From NCBI GenBank assembly GCA_029781975.1, contig JAKOVQ010000017.1, positions 62,001-126,000 of the forward strand: DNA of 64,000 nucleotides, written 5' to 3'. How positions within the stretch are numbered: the stretch's first letter is position 1; every line of letters starts with the position of its first letter. Under the pieces are notes generated by a model that was not told the origin of the DNA, searched no databases, and saw nothing but the letters and a program-made list of their open reading frames with translations. Position numbers and translations under genes: made by a program. The stretch comes from Acidobacteriota bacterium (lineage in GTDB: Bacteria; Acidobacteriota; Thermoanaerobaculia; UBA5066). Shown one piece after another: positions 7,793 through 15,562 of this stretch.

Positions 7793-9058
7793 TCAGAGCC
7801 TCTCGGCGACCAGGAGGGTCACGTCGTCCTGGCGGGGCCGTCCCTCCAGGTGGCTCGCCACCCCCTCCCGGAGAGCGGCCACGATCCCCTCGGCGCCGTC
7901 CCGGGCGGAGGCGGCGATGACCTCCTTGACGGCTGCGAGGCCCCAGCTCCCGCCTTCGGGCGACGCCGCCTCGTAGAGGCCGTCGGTGAAGAGGACGACG
8001 ACGTCGCCGCGGCGGAGCGGGTCGACCTGGTGGGCGGTGAAGGAGGCGTTTCCGTCGAAGCCGAGGAGGAGGTCGGTCTCCTCGAGCGAGTCGAAGACTC
8101 CCTGCGCCGCGCGGTAGACCAGCGGCGGCGGGTGCCCCGCGGAGACGTAGCACGCCGAGCCGTCGGCGCCGATCCTCGCGAGCGTCATCGTGACGAAGGA
8201 GTCGGACGGCATGTCCGGGACGAGGAGGCGGTTGAGCCGGTCCATCACCTTCCGCGGGTCGCTCTCGACCGTGTGGACGGCGCGGCCGTAGGCGCGGGTC
8301 GTGGCCATCAGGAGGGCGGCCGCGATGCCGTGGCCCGAGACGTCGCAGACGATCAGGTCGAGCGAGCCCTGTGGGGCCTCGATGACGTCGTAGTAGTCGC
8401 CTCCGGTCTTGTCGGCGGTCTCCATCCAGGCGGCGAGGCGGAGGCCGGCGAGGGTCGGCATCCGGCGGGGGAGGAGGCCGCTCTGGATCCGGCGCGCCAC
8501 CTCCATCTCGCTCTCCATCCGCTGGCGGAGGCGCTCGCCGTCGAGGAGGCGCTGCGACTCGACGGCGACAGCCGCGTGGCTGCAGAGGGCGCGGAGCCTC
8601 TCCTCGTCGTCGCCGTCGAACGGCTCGCCCCCCTTCTTGTTCATCGCCTCGAGGACGCCGACCACGGCGCCTTCCTTGTCGACGAGCGGGACGCAGAGGA
8701 TGCTGCGCGTCCGGAACCCGGTCTTCCGGTCGATCTGCCGGTCGAAGCGGGGGTCGTCGTAGGCGTCCCGGATGTTGACGACCTTCCCGGTCCGGGCGAC
8801 GAGCCCCGCGATCCCCCAGCCCGGCGGGAGCCGGATGATGTCCGACGACCCCTCCGCGACCTTGGTCCAGAGGCTGCCGTCGTCGTCCCTGAGGAAGAGG
8901 CTCGACCGGTCGGCGTCGACGAGGCGCGAGGCGGAGGCGACGATCAGCTCGAGAAGCCGCTGGGTGTCCCTCACGCCGCTCATCGCCTCGGCGAGCTCGA
9001 GGAGGGTGCGAAGGTCTCTCAGCTTCTTGTCGAGCGGGGACGACATCCGGGACACCAT
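7793..9058 (-). CDS. GAF-domain PP2C/SpoIIE-type serine phosphatase (RsbU-like)
   Basis: Signal-responsive protein serine/threonine phosphatase, probably acting on an anti-sigma-factor antagonist. The 421-residue protein has a short helical lead, a GAF sensor domain (about 35-185, with SILCVPLVDKEGAVVGVLEA), a linker helix (EVARRIQSGLLPRRMP) and a SpoIIE/RsbU catalytic domain. Metal-binding aspartates are visible in DKTGGDYYD, CDVSGHG, LFTDGLYEA and RQDDVTLLV. No transmembrane segment, so it is cytoplasmic. ATG at 9058 gives the longest protein. A second in-frame ATG at 9046 (MSSPLDKKL) is equally plausible because TAACAT at 9057-9062 could be its -10. Its substrate gene is not in the window. 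Confidence 0.88.
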   Translation of the reverse strand: MVSRMSSPLDKKLRDLRTLLELAEAMSGVRDTQRLLELIVASASRLVDADRSSLFLRDDDGSLWTKVAEGSSDIIRLPPGWGIAGLVARTGKVVNIRDAYDDPRFDRQIDRKTGFRTRSILCVPLVDKEGAVVGVLEAMNKKGGEPFDGDDEERLRALCSHAAVAVESQRLLDGERLRQRMESEMEVARRIQSGLLPRRMPTLAGLRLAAWMETADKTGGDYYDVIEAPQGSLDLIVCDVSGHGIAAALLMATTRAYGRAVHTVESDPRKVMDRLNRLLVPDMPSDSFVTMTLARIGADGSACYVSAGHPPPLVYRAAQGVFDSLEETDLLLGFDGNASFTAHQVDPLRRGDVVVLFTDGLYEAASPEGGSWGLAAVKEVIAASARDGAEGIVAALREGVASHLEGRPRQDDVTLLVAERL

Positions 9059-9086
9059 GTTAGTTTCACCCGCTGCGGAGGGGGGA

Positions 9087-11360
9087 ATGATCGATCGAGT
9101 CCGCGAGGTCCTCCGGGGAGCGCGCCGCGACGGCCGGACCCGGCTTCTCGAGAACGAGGTCTACGCCGTCCTCTCGGCGGCCGGCTTCGCCGTCCCCCGG
9201 CACGTCTTCCTCGCCGGGCCGCCCGCCGCAGAGGCCGCCCTGCCGGCGGACGCCCTGGAGCTCTGCCGCAGCGCGGCCGGACCCGGCCTCGTCCTGAAGA
9301 TCGCCTCCCCGGAGATCCTCCACAAGAGCGACGTCGGGGGCGTGGCGTTCTGCGCCGCCGACCCCGCGGCCCTCGTCCGGGAGTCCGCCTCGCTCTGGGA
9401 GCGGGTGGCGGCGAAGGCGCCCGGGGCCCGCCGGTCGGGGATCCTGGTGAGCGAGAGGATCGCGGCGGGAGGAGCCCCGGGGGAGGAGACCCTCCTCTCG
9501 GTGAAGCAGGACCCCGCGTTCGGTCCCGTCCTCGTCCTCGGCCTCGGCGGCGTCCTGACGGAGTGGTTCGGCGCCCTGGCCGAGGGACGCTCCACCGCCA
9601 TCCTCCGCCCGGGGGAGATCCTCCCCGGGCTTCGCGCGGCCGCCGACGAGCTCCCGGCGATCGGGCTCCTCTTCCGGCCGAGCCGGCTCCACGCCGTCCC
9701 ACCGCTCGACCTGGCGGCGACGGCCGCGCGCCTCGAGCGGCTGGGCGAGGTCGCCGTGGCGTTCGGAGCGGCGGCGCAGGCGGGCGAGGACGACCCGCTG
9801 ACGCTCGAGGAGGTCGAGGTGAACCCGCTCCTGTCGGCGCCCGGGGGCGCGTGGACGGCGGTCGACGGGAAGGCGCTGCTCTCGAAGTCGACCGCGCGCC
9901 CGCCGCGGCGACCCCTGCGGAAGATCCGGAACCTCCTGGAGCCGCGGAGCGCGGTCGTCGTCGGCGCCTCGGCCTCGTCGATGAACCCGGGCCGGATCAT
10001 CCTCAGGAACCTGAGGCACGCCGAGGGGATCGACTACGGCCGCCTCTGGGCGGTCCATCCCAAGGAGCGGACGCTCGAGGGGATCCCGTGCGTGAGGAGC
10101 CTCGCCGACCTCCCCGAGGTCGTCGACCTCGCGGTCGTGGCGATCCCGGCCGAGGGGGCGCGCGACGCCATCCGGTCCCTCTGCGCGACGGGTCGCGCCG
10201 AGTCGATCATCCTGATCCCCGGCGGCTTCGCCGAGACGGGGCGGAGGGAGCTGGAGGAGGAGATCGTCGAGGCGGTCGCGGCGTCCCGCGGGACGGCGGG
10301 GGAGGGGCCCGTCCTCGTCGGGGGGAACTGCCTCGGGATCGTCTCCAAGCACCGGTACAACACCTTCTTCCTCCCGCAGTACAAGCTGCCGTTCCACGAC
10401 GCCCCCGGCGACGGCCTCGTGGCGGTGAGCCAGAGCGGCGCCTACCTCGTCTCGCTCACGAGCAATCTCGACGGCATCGTCTTCCCGCGGGCGTCGATCT
10501 CCTACGGCAACCAGATGGACCTGACCGTCGCGGACTTCCTCGAGTACCTCCGCGACGAGCCGTCGGTCCGCGTCGTCGCCTGCTACGTGGAGGGGTTCAA
10601 GCCCCTCGACGGCGAGCGGTTCGCCCGGCTGGCCCGGGAGCTCCGGGAGGCCGGGAAGCGCGTGATCGCGTTCAAGGCCGGGAAGACGGCCCTCGGGGCC
10701 CGGGCGACGCAGAGCCACACGGCCTCGCTGGCCGGCGACTACGCCGTCGCGCGCGCCCTCCTCACCGGCGCCGGCGTCGTCCTCGCCGAGACGCTCGACA
10801 TGTTCGAGGACTTCACCAAGGCCTTCACGATGCTCTTCGACCGGATCCCGCCCGCCGGGGGGAACCGGGTCGGCGTCATCTCCAACGCCGGGTTCGAATG
10901 CTCCGCGGTCCTCGACAAGCTGTACGACCTCGTCCCGGCGACGCTCTCGGAGGGGACCCGCCGGCGGCTCGCCGCGGTCCTCCCGGAGATCGCTCACGCC
11001 GACAACCCGGTCGACGCCACGCCGATGGCGGCGACGCGCCCCTTCGTGCAGGCCGCCGAGGCGATGCTCGAGGACGAGGGGGTCGACGGCCTCGTCGTCT
11101 CGCCGATCCCGGTGACGCCGGCCCTCGACGACCTCGCCCCGGACCTGGCCGGGAGCCACGGCGAGAACATCCACGCTCCCGCCTCGCTGCCTCAGGAGCT
11201 GGTCCGCCTCTTCCGACGGACCGGCAAGCCGTTGGTCGTGTCGGTCGACTCCGGGCGCCTCTACGACGACTTCGTCACCGTCCTCCAGCGGGCGGGGATC
11301 CCCGTCTTCCGGAAGATCGACCGGGCCTCGCGCGCCCTCTCCGCCCTCCTGACCCGCTGA
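9087..11360 (+). CDS. ADP-forming acyl-CoA synthetase (fused alpha-beta, acetate-CoA ligase type)
   Basis: Cytoplasmic enzyme converting acyl-CoA, ADP and phosphate to acid, CoA and ATP (or the reverse). The 757-residue fusion has the ATP-grasp beta-like domain first (about 1-235; LKIASPEILHKSDVGGVAF, EVEVNPLL). The CoA-binding Rossmann domain follows (about 280-420; VVVGASASSMNPGRIIL), then the succinyl-CoA-ligase-like domains with the phosphohistidine loop SHTASLAGDY. ATG at 9087 follows a GGGGGA ribosome-binding site. Its start lies only 28 bp from the divergent phosphatase start. Acetate, propionate or aryl-acetate could be the substrate; sequence alone does not decide. Confidence 0.85.
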   Translation: MIDRVREVLRGARRDGRTRLLENEVYAVLSAAGFAVPRHVFLAGPPAAEAALPADALELCRSAAGPGLVLKIASPEILHKSDVGGVAFCAADPAALVRESASLWERVAAKAPGARRSGILVSERIAAGGAPGEETLLSVKQDPAFGPVLVLGLGGVLTEWFGALAEGRSTAILRPGEILPGLRAAADELPAIGLLFRPSRLHAVPPLDLAATAARLERLGEVAVAFGAAAQAGEDDPLTLEEVEVNPLLSAPGGAWTAVDGKALLSKSTARPPRRPLRKIRNLLEPRSAVVVGASASSMNPGRIILRNLRHAEGIDYGRLWAVHPKERTLEGIPCVRSLADLPEVVDLAVVAIPAEGARDAIRSLCATGRAESIILIPGGFAETGRRELEEEIVEAVAASRGTAGEGPVLVGGNCLGIVSKHRYNTFFLPQYKLPFHDAPGDGLVAVSQSGAYLVSLTSNLDGIVFPRASISYGNQMDLTVADFLEYLRDEPSVRVVACYVEGFKPLDGERFARLARELREAGKRVIAFKAGKTALGARATQSHTASLAGDYAVARALLTGAGVVLAETLDMFEDFTKAFTMLFDRIPPAGGNRVGVISNAGFECSAVLDKLYDLVPATLSEGTRRRLAAVLPEIAHADNPVDATPMAATRPFVQAAEAMLEDEGVDGLVVSPIPVTPALDDLAPDLAGSHGENIHAPASLPQELVRLFRRTGKPLVVSVDSGRLYDDFVTVLQRAGIPVFRKIDRASRALSALLTR

Positions 11361-11370
11361 GCGCGGGCCG

Positions 11371-11400
11371 CGGGCCGCGGGCCGCGAGGCCCGCGGCCCG
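11371..11400 (+). terminator. Strong 13-bp hairpin after the acyl-CoA synthetase gene
   Basis: Perfect 13-bp inverted repeat (11371-11383 and 11388-11400) with a GCGA tetraloop, starting 11 nt after the stop codon. It is preceded by tandem GCGGGCC units. No U-run follows, so termination efficiency is uncertain. Confidence 0.6.
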
Positions 11401-11488
11401 TTCCGCTATCATCGTGTCCATCCGGAACGCCCAGCGGAGCCGATCGGAGCGGGACGCCTTCGGGGCGGCCCGGCCCGGGGAGGGGCGG

Positions 11489-13756
11489 ATGGCGGGCTCG
11501 AGCGGGATGGAGCGGACCGCCGACGAGGACGGCGCGCAGGCGCCCGAGGCGGGCGTCCTCTTCCGGATCCGATTCCAGAAGACGCGGGCGGCCGTCTTCC
11601 TCCTGGCCCTCGTCGTCGGCCTCGTCTCGTGGGCCGGCGGGACCCTCCGGATCGACCCCGTCGTCGGCGTCGGCGTGGTCTCGATCGGGATCGTCTCCGC
11701 CCTGACGTTCATCGCCCTTGCGCCGCGCGCGGTGGCCGGGGGGTGGGTCGGCGCCCTGGACGCGGTCTGGATGATCGTCGACCCGATGATCGTCGCCTGG
11801 GGGGTGAAGATCAGCGGAGGCCTCGCGAGCCCCTGGTACCTGTGGCTCCTCTCGACGAGCTCGGCCGCCGCCTTCGGCGCCGGCCTCCCGGCCACGATCG
11901 GCGTCGCGGCCTGGAGCGTCGCCTGCTACGTCGGCGCGCTCGTCCTGACGGGCGACGTCCGCGGGCTCGACGCGGCCCTCGCGCAGGCCCTCACCCGGAT
12001 GGCCTTCCTCTTCGGCTCCTCCTTCTTCTTCCTCAGGGGCGTCGCGCAGCTGCGCGAGAAGAGGTCCGTCATCCGCAAGCTCCGCGAGGACGAGAGCCGG
12101 AAGGTCGAGGAGCTCAGGCGCCTGACCTCCGCCCTCGACCGCGCGACGCACGAGCTGGCCGAGGCGAACGCGAGGATCCGCGAGGCCGACCGGCTGAAGA
12201 CCCGGTTCCTGGCCAACATGAGCCACGAGCTGAGGACGCCCCTCAACTCCATCATCGGGTTCTCCGAGATCCTGAAGACCCGGCTCGCGGGGCAGGTGGG
12301 GGAGAAGCACCTCCGCTTCCTCGAGAACATCAACACGTCGGGCCACCACCTCCTCGGGATCATCAACGACATCCTCGACCTGTCGAAGATCGAGGCCGGG
12401 CGGATGGAGCTCAACCCCGAGCCGCTCCCCGTGCGGAGCGTCGTCGAGGGGGTCTGCCACGTGATGAAGGGGATGGCGGCCAAGGGGGGGGTCACGTTCG
12501 AGGTGGAGGTCCCCGAGGACCTCCCGCCGCTCGAGGCGGACCCGGTGAAGTTTAAGCAGATCCTCTACAACCTCCTCTCCAACGCCGTGAAGTTCTCGCC
12601 GGAGCGGTCGGCGGTGACGATCTCGAGCCGTCTCGTCCCCGCCGACGAGGGGTCCGGGGCGCCGGAGGCGATCGAGGTGGCCGTGAGGGACCGCGGGATC
12701 GGGATCGCCGAGGCTGACCGGGCCCTCATCTTCGAGGAGTTCCGCCAGGCCGACGGGACGGCGACTCGCCGCTTCGCCGGGACCGGCCTCGGGCTCGCCC
12801 TCGTCCGGAAGCTGGTGACGCTCCACGGCGGGACGGTCGACGTGGAGAGCGCCCTCGGCGAAGGGAGCACCTTCACGGTGACCCTGCCCCGGCGCGCCCG
12901 CGCCGCCTCCCCGGTCCCCGGCCCGGAGCGCGCCCTCCCGCCGACGTCCTCCGAGCCGGCGTCGCCGAGGCCGCGGCCGCACGCCGCCGGCCGGCACAAG
13001 GTCCTCGTCGTCGAGGACGACGCCGAGGCCTACGAGGCGATCGCCTCCGCCCTCGCCGAGGCTTCGTTCATCCCGCTGCGGGCCCGCTCCGGCGAGGAGG
13101 CGGTGATGCTCGCCCAGGCGCTGCGGCCCGACGCGGTGACCCTCGACCTCGTCCTGCCGGGCCTCGACGGGTGGGGCGTCCTCAAGGCCCTCAAGGGGGA
13201 CGAGAGGACCCGGCGGATCCCCGTCGTGATCGTCTCGGTCGTCGACAGCCGCGACCTGGGGTTCGCGCTCGGCGCCGACGGCTACTTCCTCAAGCCGGTC
13301 GACGGGGCGGAGCTCGTCTCCCGCCTCGAGGAGCTGCTGGAGGGGCGGAGACGGGGCGAGACGACGATCCTCGTCGTCGACGACGACCCGCAGGTCCACG
13401 AGCTGCTCGATTCGTTCCTCCTCGCGAGCGGGTTCGAGACGGTCCACGCCCTGACCGGCGAGGAGGCCCTCGAGCGCGCCCGGGCCACGAGCCCTTCGCT
13501 GATCGTCCTCGACCTGATGATGGACGGGATGGACGGGTTCGAGGTCGCGAGCCGCCTCTCCGAGGACCCGGCGACGTCGGCCATGCCGATCCTGGTCCTG
13601 ACCGCGCGGGACCTGACGCTCGAGGACCGGACGAGGCTCGCGGGGAAGGTCGCCGCCCTCGTCGCGAAGGGGGACCCCGCCTCGACGAGGCAGAGGCTGG
13701 CGGCGGTCCTGGACGGGATCGTCGGGCGGCTGGGCGGGGAGGCCCGCGGTGGCTGA
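11489..13756 (+). CDS. Membrane-bound hybrid histidine kinase with two receiver domains
   Basis: Sensor kinase of a phosphorelay. The 755-residue protein starts with a membrane sensor region of about six hydrophobic helices (roughly 30-195), followed by a coiled-coil linker. Next come a HisKA domain with phospho-acceptor His246 (NMSHELRTPLNSIIGFSE) and an HATPase domain (NLLSNAVKF, DRGIGI, FEEFRQ, GTGLGLAL). Two C-terminal receiver domains carry phospho-acceptors Asp553 and Asp675. ATG at 11489 follows GGGGAGGGG; the much longer open frame upstream is antisense to other genes. It overlaps the next response regulator by 8 bp. Confidence 0.9.
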   Translation: MAGSSGMERTADEDGAQAPEAGVLFRIRFQKTRAAVFLLALVVGLVSWAGGTLRIDPVVGVGVVSIGIVSALTFIALAPRAVAGGWVGALDAVWMIVDPMIVAWGVKISGGLASPWYLWLLSTSSAAAFGAGLPATIGVAAWSVACYVGALVLTGDVRGLDAALAQALTRMAFLFGSSFFFLRGVAQLREKRSVIRKLREDESRKVEELRRLTSALDRATHELAEANARIREADRLKTRFLANMSHELRTPLNSIIGFSEILKTRLAGQVGEKHLRFLENINTSGHHLLGIINDILDLSKIEAGRMELNPEPLPVRSVVEGVCHVMKGMAAKGGVTFEVEVPEDLPPLEADPVKFKQILYNLLSNAVKFSPERSAVTISSRLVPADEGSGAPEAIEVAVRDRGIGIAEADRALIFEEFRQADGTATRRFAGTGLGLALVRKLVTLHGGTVDVESALGEGSTFTVTLPRRARAASPVPGPERALPPTSSEPASPRPRPHAAGRHKVLVVEDDAEAYEAIASALAEASFIPLRARSGEEAVMLAQALRPDAVTLDLVLPGLDGWGVLKALKGDERTRRIPVVIVSVVDSRDLGFALGADGYFLKPVDGAELVSRLEELLEGRRRGETTILVVDDDPQVHELLDSFLLASGFETVHALTGEEALERARATSPSLIVLDLMMDGMDGFEVASRLSEDPATSAMPILVLTARDLTLEDRTRLAGKVAALVAKGDPASTRQRLAAVLDGIVGRLGGEARGG

Positions 13757-14156
13757 CGCCGCACGCCGCCCCGCGTCGATCCTCCTGGTGGAGGACGACG
13801 AGCAGAACCTCGAGCTCGTCGAGTTCCTCCTCGAGGAGGCCGGGCTCGAGGTGCGGGTGGCGCGCGATTCCGAGGGGGCGCGCGCGGCGGCCCTCGGGCC
13901 CCCGCCGGACGTCGTCCTCCTCGACATGCAGCTCCCCGGCGCCGACGGCCTCGCCCTGGCGCGGGAGCTCCGCCTGCGGCCGGGCTGGGACCAGGTCCCG
14001 CTGGTCGCGCTGACCGCGGCGGCGATGAGGGGCGACCGGGAGCGGTTCCTCGCCGGCGGCTGCACCGGCTACGTCGCGAAGCCGATCGACGTCTCCACCT
14101 TCGTCGCGACCGTCCTCGGCTTCGTGCCGCCGAAGGCGGCGGACGGGACCCCGTGA
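13749..14156 (+). CDS. Single-domain response regulator
   Basis: Stand-alone receiver protein of 135 residues, probably a phosphotransfer intermediate between the upstream hybrid kinase and the downstream regulator. All receiver hallmarks are intact: acidic pair EDD near residue 15, phospho-acceptor Asp59 (VVLLDMQLPG), switch Thr in ALTAAAM, and Lys in the YVAKPID loop. There is no output domain. GTG at 13749 overlaps the kinase gene, and its stop overlaps the next GTG (GTGA). Resembles the DivK/CheY-like class. Confidence 0.9.
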   Translation: MADAARRPASILLVEDDEQNLELVEFLLEEAGLEVRVARDSEGARAAALGPPPDVVLLDMQLPGADGLALARELRLRPGWDQVPLVALTAAAMRGDRERFLAGGCTGYVAKPIDVSTFVATVLGFVPPKAADGTP

Positions 14157-15562
14157 GCGCGGCGACGGCCGGAGGGGGTCACGTCCTCGTCGTCGACGAC
14201 GAGCCCGAGAACCTCGACCTGATCGAGGAGCTGCTCGTCGAGGAGGGGTTCGAGGTGACCCGGGCGGGGGACGGCGCCGCGGCCCTCCGGGCGGTGGAGG
14301 AGCGGAGCCCGGACTGCATCGTCCTCGACGTGATGATGCCGGTGCTGGACGGCTTCTCGGTCTGCCGGGTCCTGAAGGGGAGCCGGAGGACGGGCGTCAT
14401 CCCGATCGTCGTCCTCACCGCGCTCTCCGAGGTCACCGACAAGGTCCTCGCGCTCAACGTCGGGGCGGACGACTTCCTGAACAAGCCCGTCGACCAGGCG
14501 GAGCTGGCGGCGCGGGTCAGGTCCCTCGTCAGGATCCGCCGCCTCAGGAACGACCTCGACGTGGCGGACCGGCTCCTCCTCGACGCGGTCCGGTTCGCCG
14601 AGGCGCGCGTCCCGGGGCGGGCCGGCCACTCCGAGCGCGTGGCGGCCCTCTCGATCCTCCTCGCGCGCCGCCTCCCGGCGGCCGGCGCGTCCCTCGAGGC
14701 CGTGGCGCGGGCCGGCCTCCTCTACGACGTCGGGAAGGAGCTCCTGTCCGGGGCGGTGCGGGCGGGATGGGGGGCGGAGGGGGGGAGGCACGCGGCCGCG
14801 GGAGAGCCCTTCCCCCTGGCGGCGGAGGTGGTGGAGGCGTGCAACCTGTTCGACGGCCTCCTCTGCGCCGGCCAGACCCCGGCGGCCGCCGCCGCCAGGC
14901 TGAGGGACGACGTCGCGCGGGGCGCGTTCCGGCCGGAGGTGGTGGAGATCCTCCTCGCGAACGACGCGACGCTGGCGATCCGGCCCGGCCTCCCCGTCCC
15001 CCGGTGGGAGGACCTCCTTCCGCCGCCCGCGGGGCCCCTGCGGGGCCGCATCCTGGTGGCGGTCGAGCGGCGCGCGAACCGCGAGGTCCTCGAGGAGATC
15101 CTGGCGACGGCCGGGCACGAGGCGACCTTCGTCGACGGGGGCGAGGCCGCCCTCCGGTCCGCCTCCGAGAGCCGCCCCGACCTGGCCCTCATCGACCTGC
15201 AGGCCTCCGAGCCGGACGGGATCACGGTCTGCAGGCGGCTGAAGGAGTCGCCGGGAGGAGAGGTCCTCCCCTCGATCGTCGTCCTGAGCTGGCCGGAGCC
15301 GAGGGCCCGGATGAGGGCCGTCGCGGCGGGCGCCGACGACCTCCTCCTCCACCCGATCGACCGGCTCGAGCTGGTCGCGCGGGTGAAGTCGCTCCTCAGG
15401 CTCCGGCTCTTCGTGAAGGACCTCGAACGGCAGCGCGAGCTGCTCCGGGCGCTCGCCGGGGCCCTCGGCGCCTCCGCAGGGGAGGGCGGCCTCCCGCCCG
15501 CCCTCGCCGCGTTCCTCGCCGCCGGGAGCGGGCCCGGCGACCGGCGGAATCAGAGGTCGTAG
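14153..15562 (+). CDS. Response regulator with REC, degenerate HD-GYP-like and second REC-like domain
   Basis: Last gene of the kinase operon, 469 residues. Domain 1 (about 8-128) is an intact receiver with Asp59, DDE at 15-17 and KP at 111-112. Domain 2 (about 140-290) resembles an HD/HD-GYP phosphohydrolase: a helix with H159 (GHSERV) and LLYDVGK at 189-195. The conserved HD pair reads Tyr191-Asp192 and no GYP loop is evident, so it looks catalytically dead. Domain 3 (about 297-420) is receiver-like with Asp348 (LALIDLQ). It lacks the acidic pair (AVER instead of DDE) and has HP where KP is expected. No DNA-binding domain. Probably a scaffold or sequestration output. Its 3' end overlaps the convergent glnA by 13 bp. 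Confidence 0.75.
   Translation: MSAATAGGGHVLVVDDEPENLDLIEELLVEEGFEVTRAGDGAAALRAVEERSPDCIVLDVMMPVLDGFSVCRVLKGSRRTGVIPIVVLTALSEVTDKVLALNVGADDFLNKPVDQAELAARVRSLVRIRRLRNDLDVADRLLLDAVRFAEARVPGRAGHSERVAALSILLARRLPAAGASLEAVARAGLLYDVGKELLSGAVRAGWGAEGGRHAAAGEPFPLAAEVVEACNLFDGLLCAGQTPAAAAARLRDDVARGAFRPEVVEILLANDATLAIRPGLPVPRWEDLLPPPAGPLRGRILVAVERRANREVLEEILATAGHEATFVDGGEAALRSASESRPDLALIDLQASEPDGITVCRRLKESPGGEVLPSIVVLSWPEPRARMRAVAAGADDLLLHPIDRLELVARVKSLLRLRLFVKDLERQRELLRALAGALGASAGEGGLPPALAAFLAAGSGPGDRRNQRS

Noticed and set aside
7850-13756. Very long plus-strand frame covering phosphatase, synthetase and kinase genes
   Set aside because: Only the part from 11489 matches a protein family. The rest is a G+C-driven shadow frame, antisense to the phosphatase and out of frame with the synthetase; similar shadows occur across the window.
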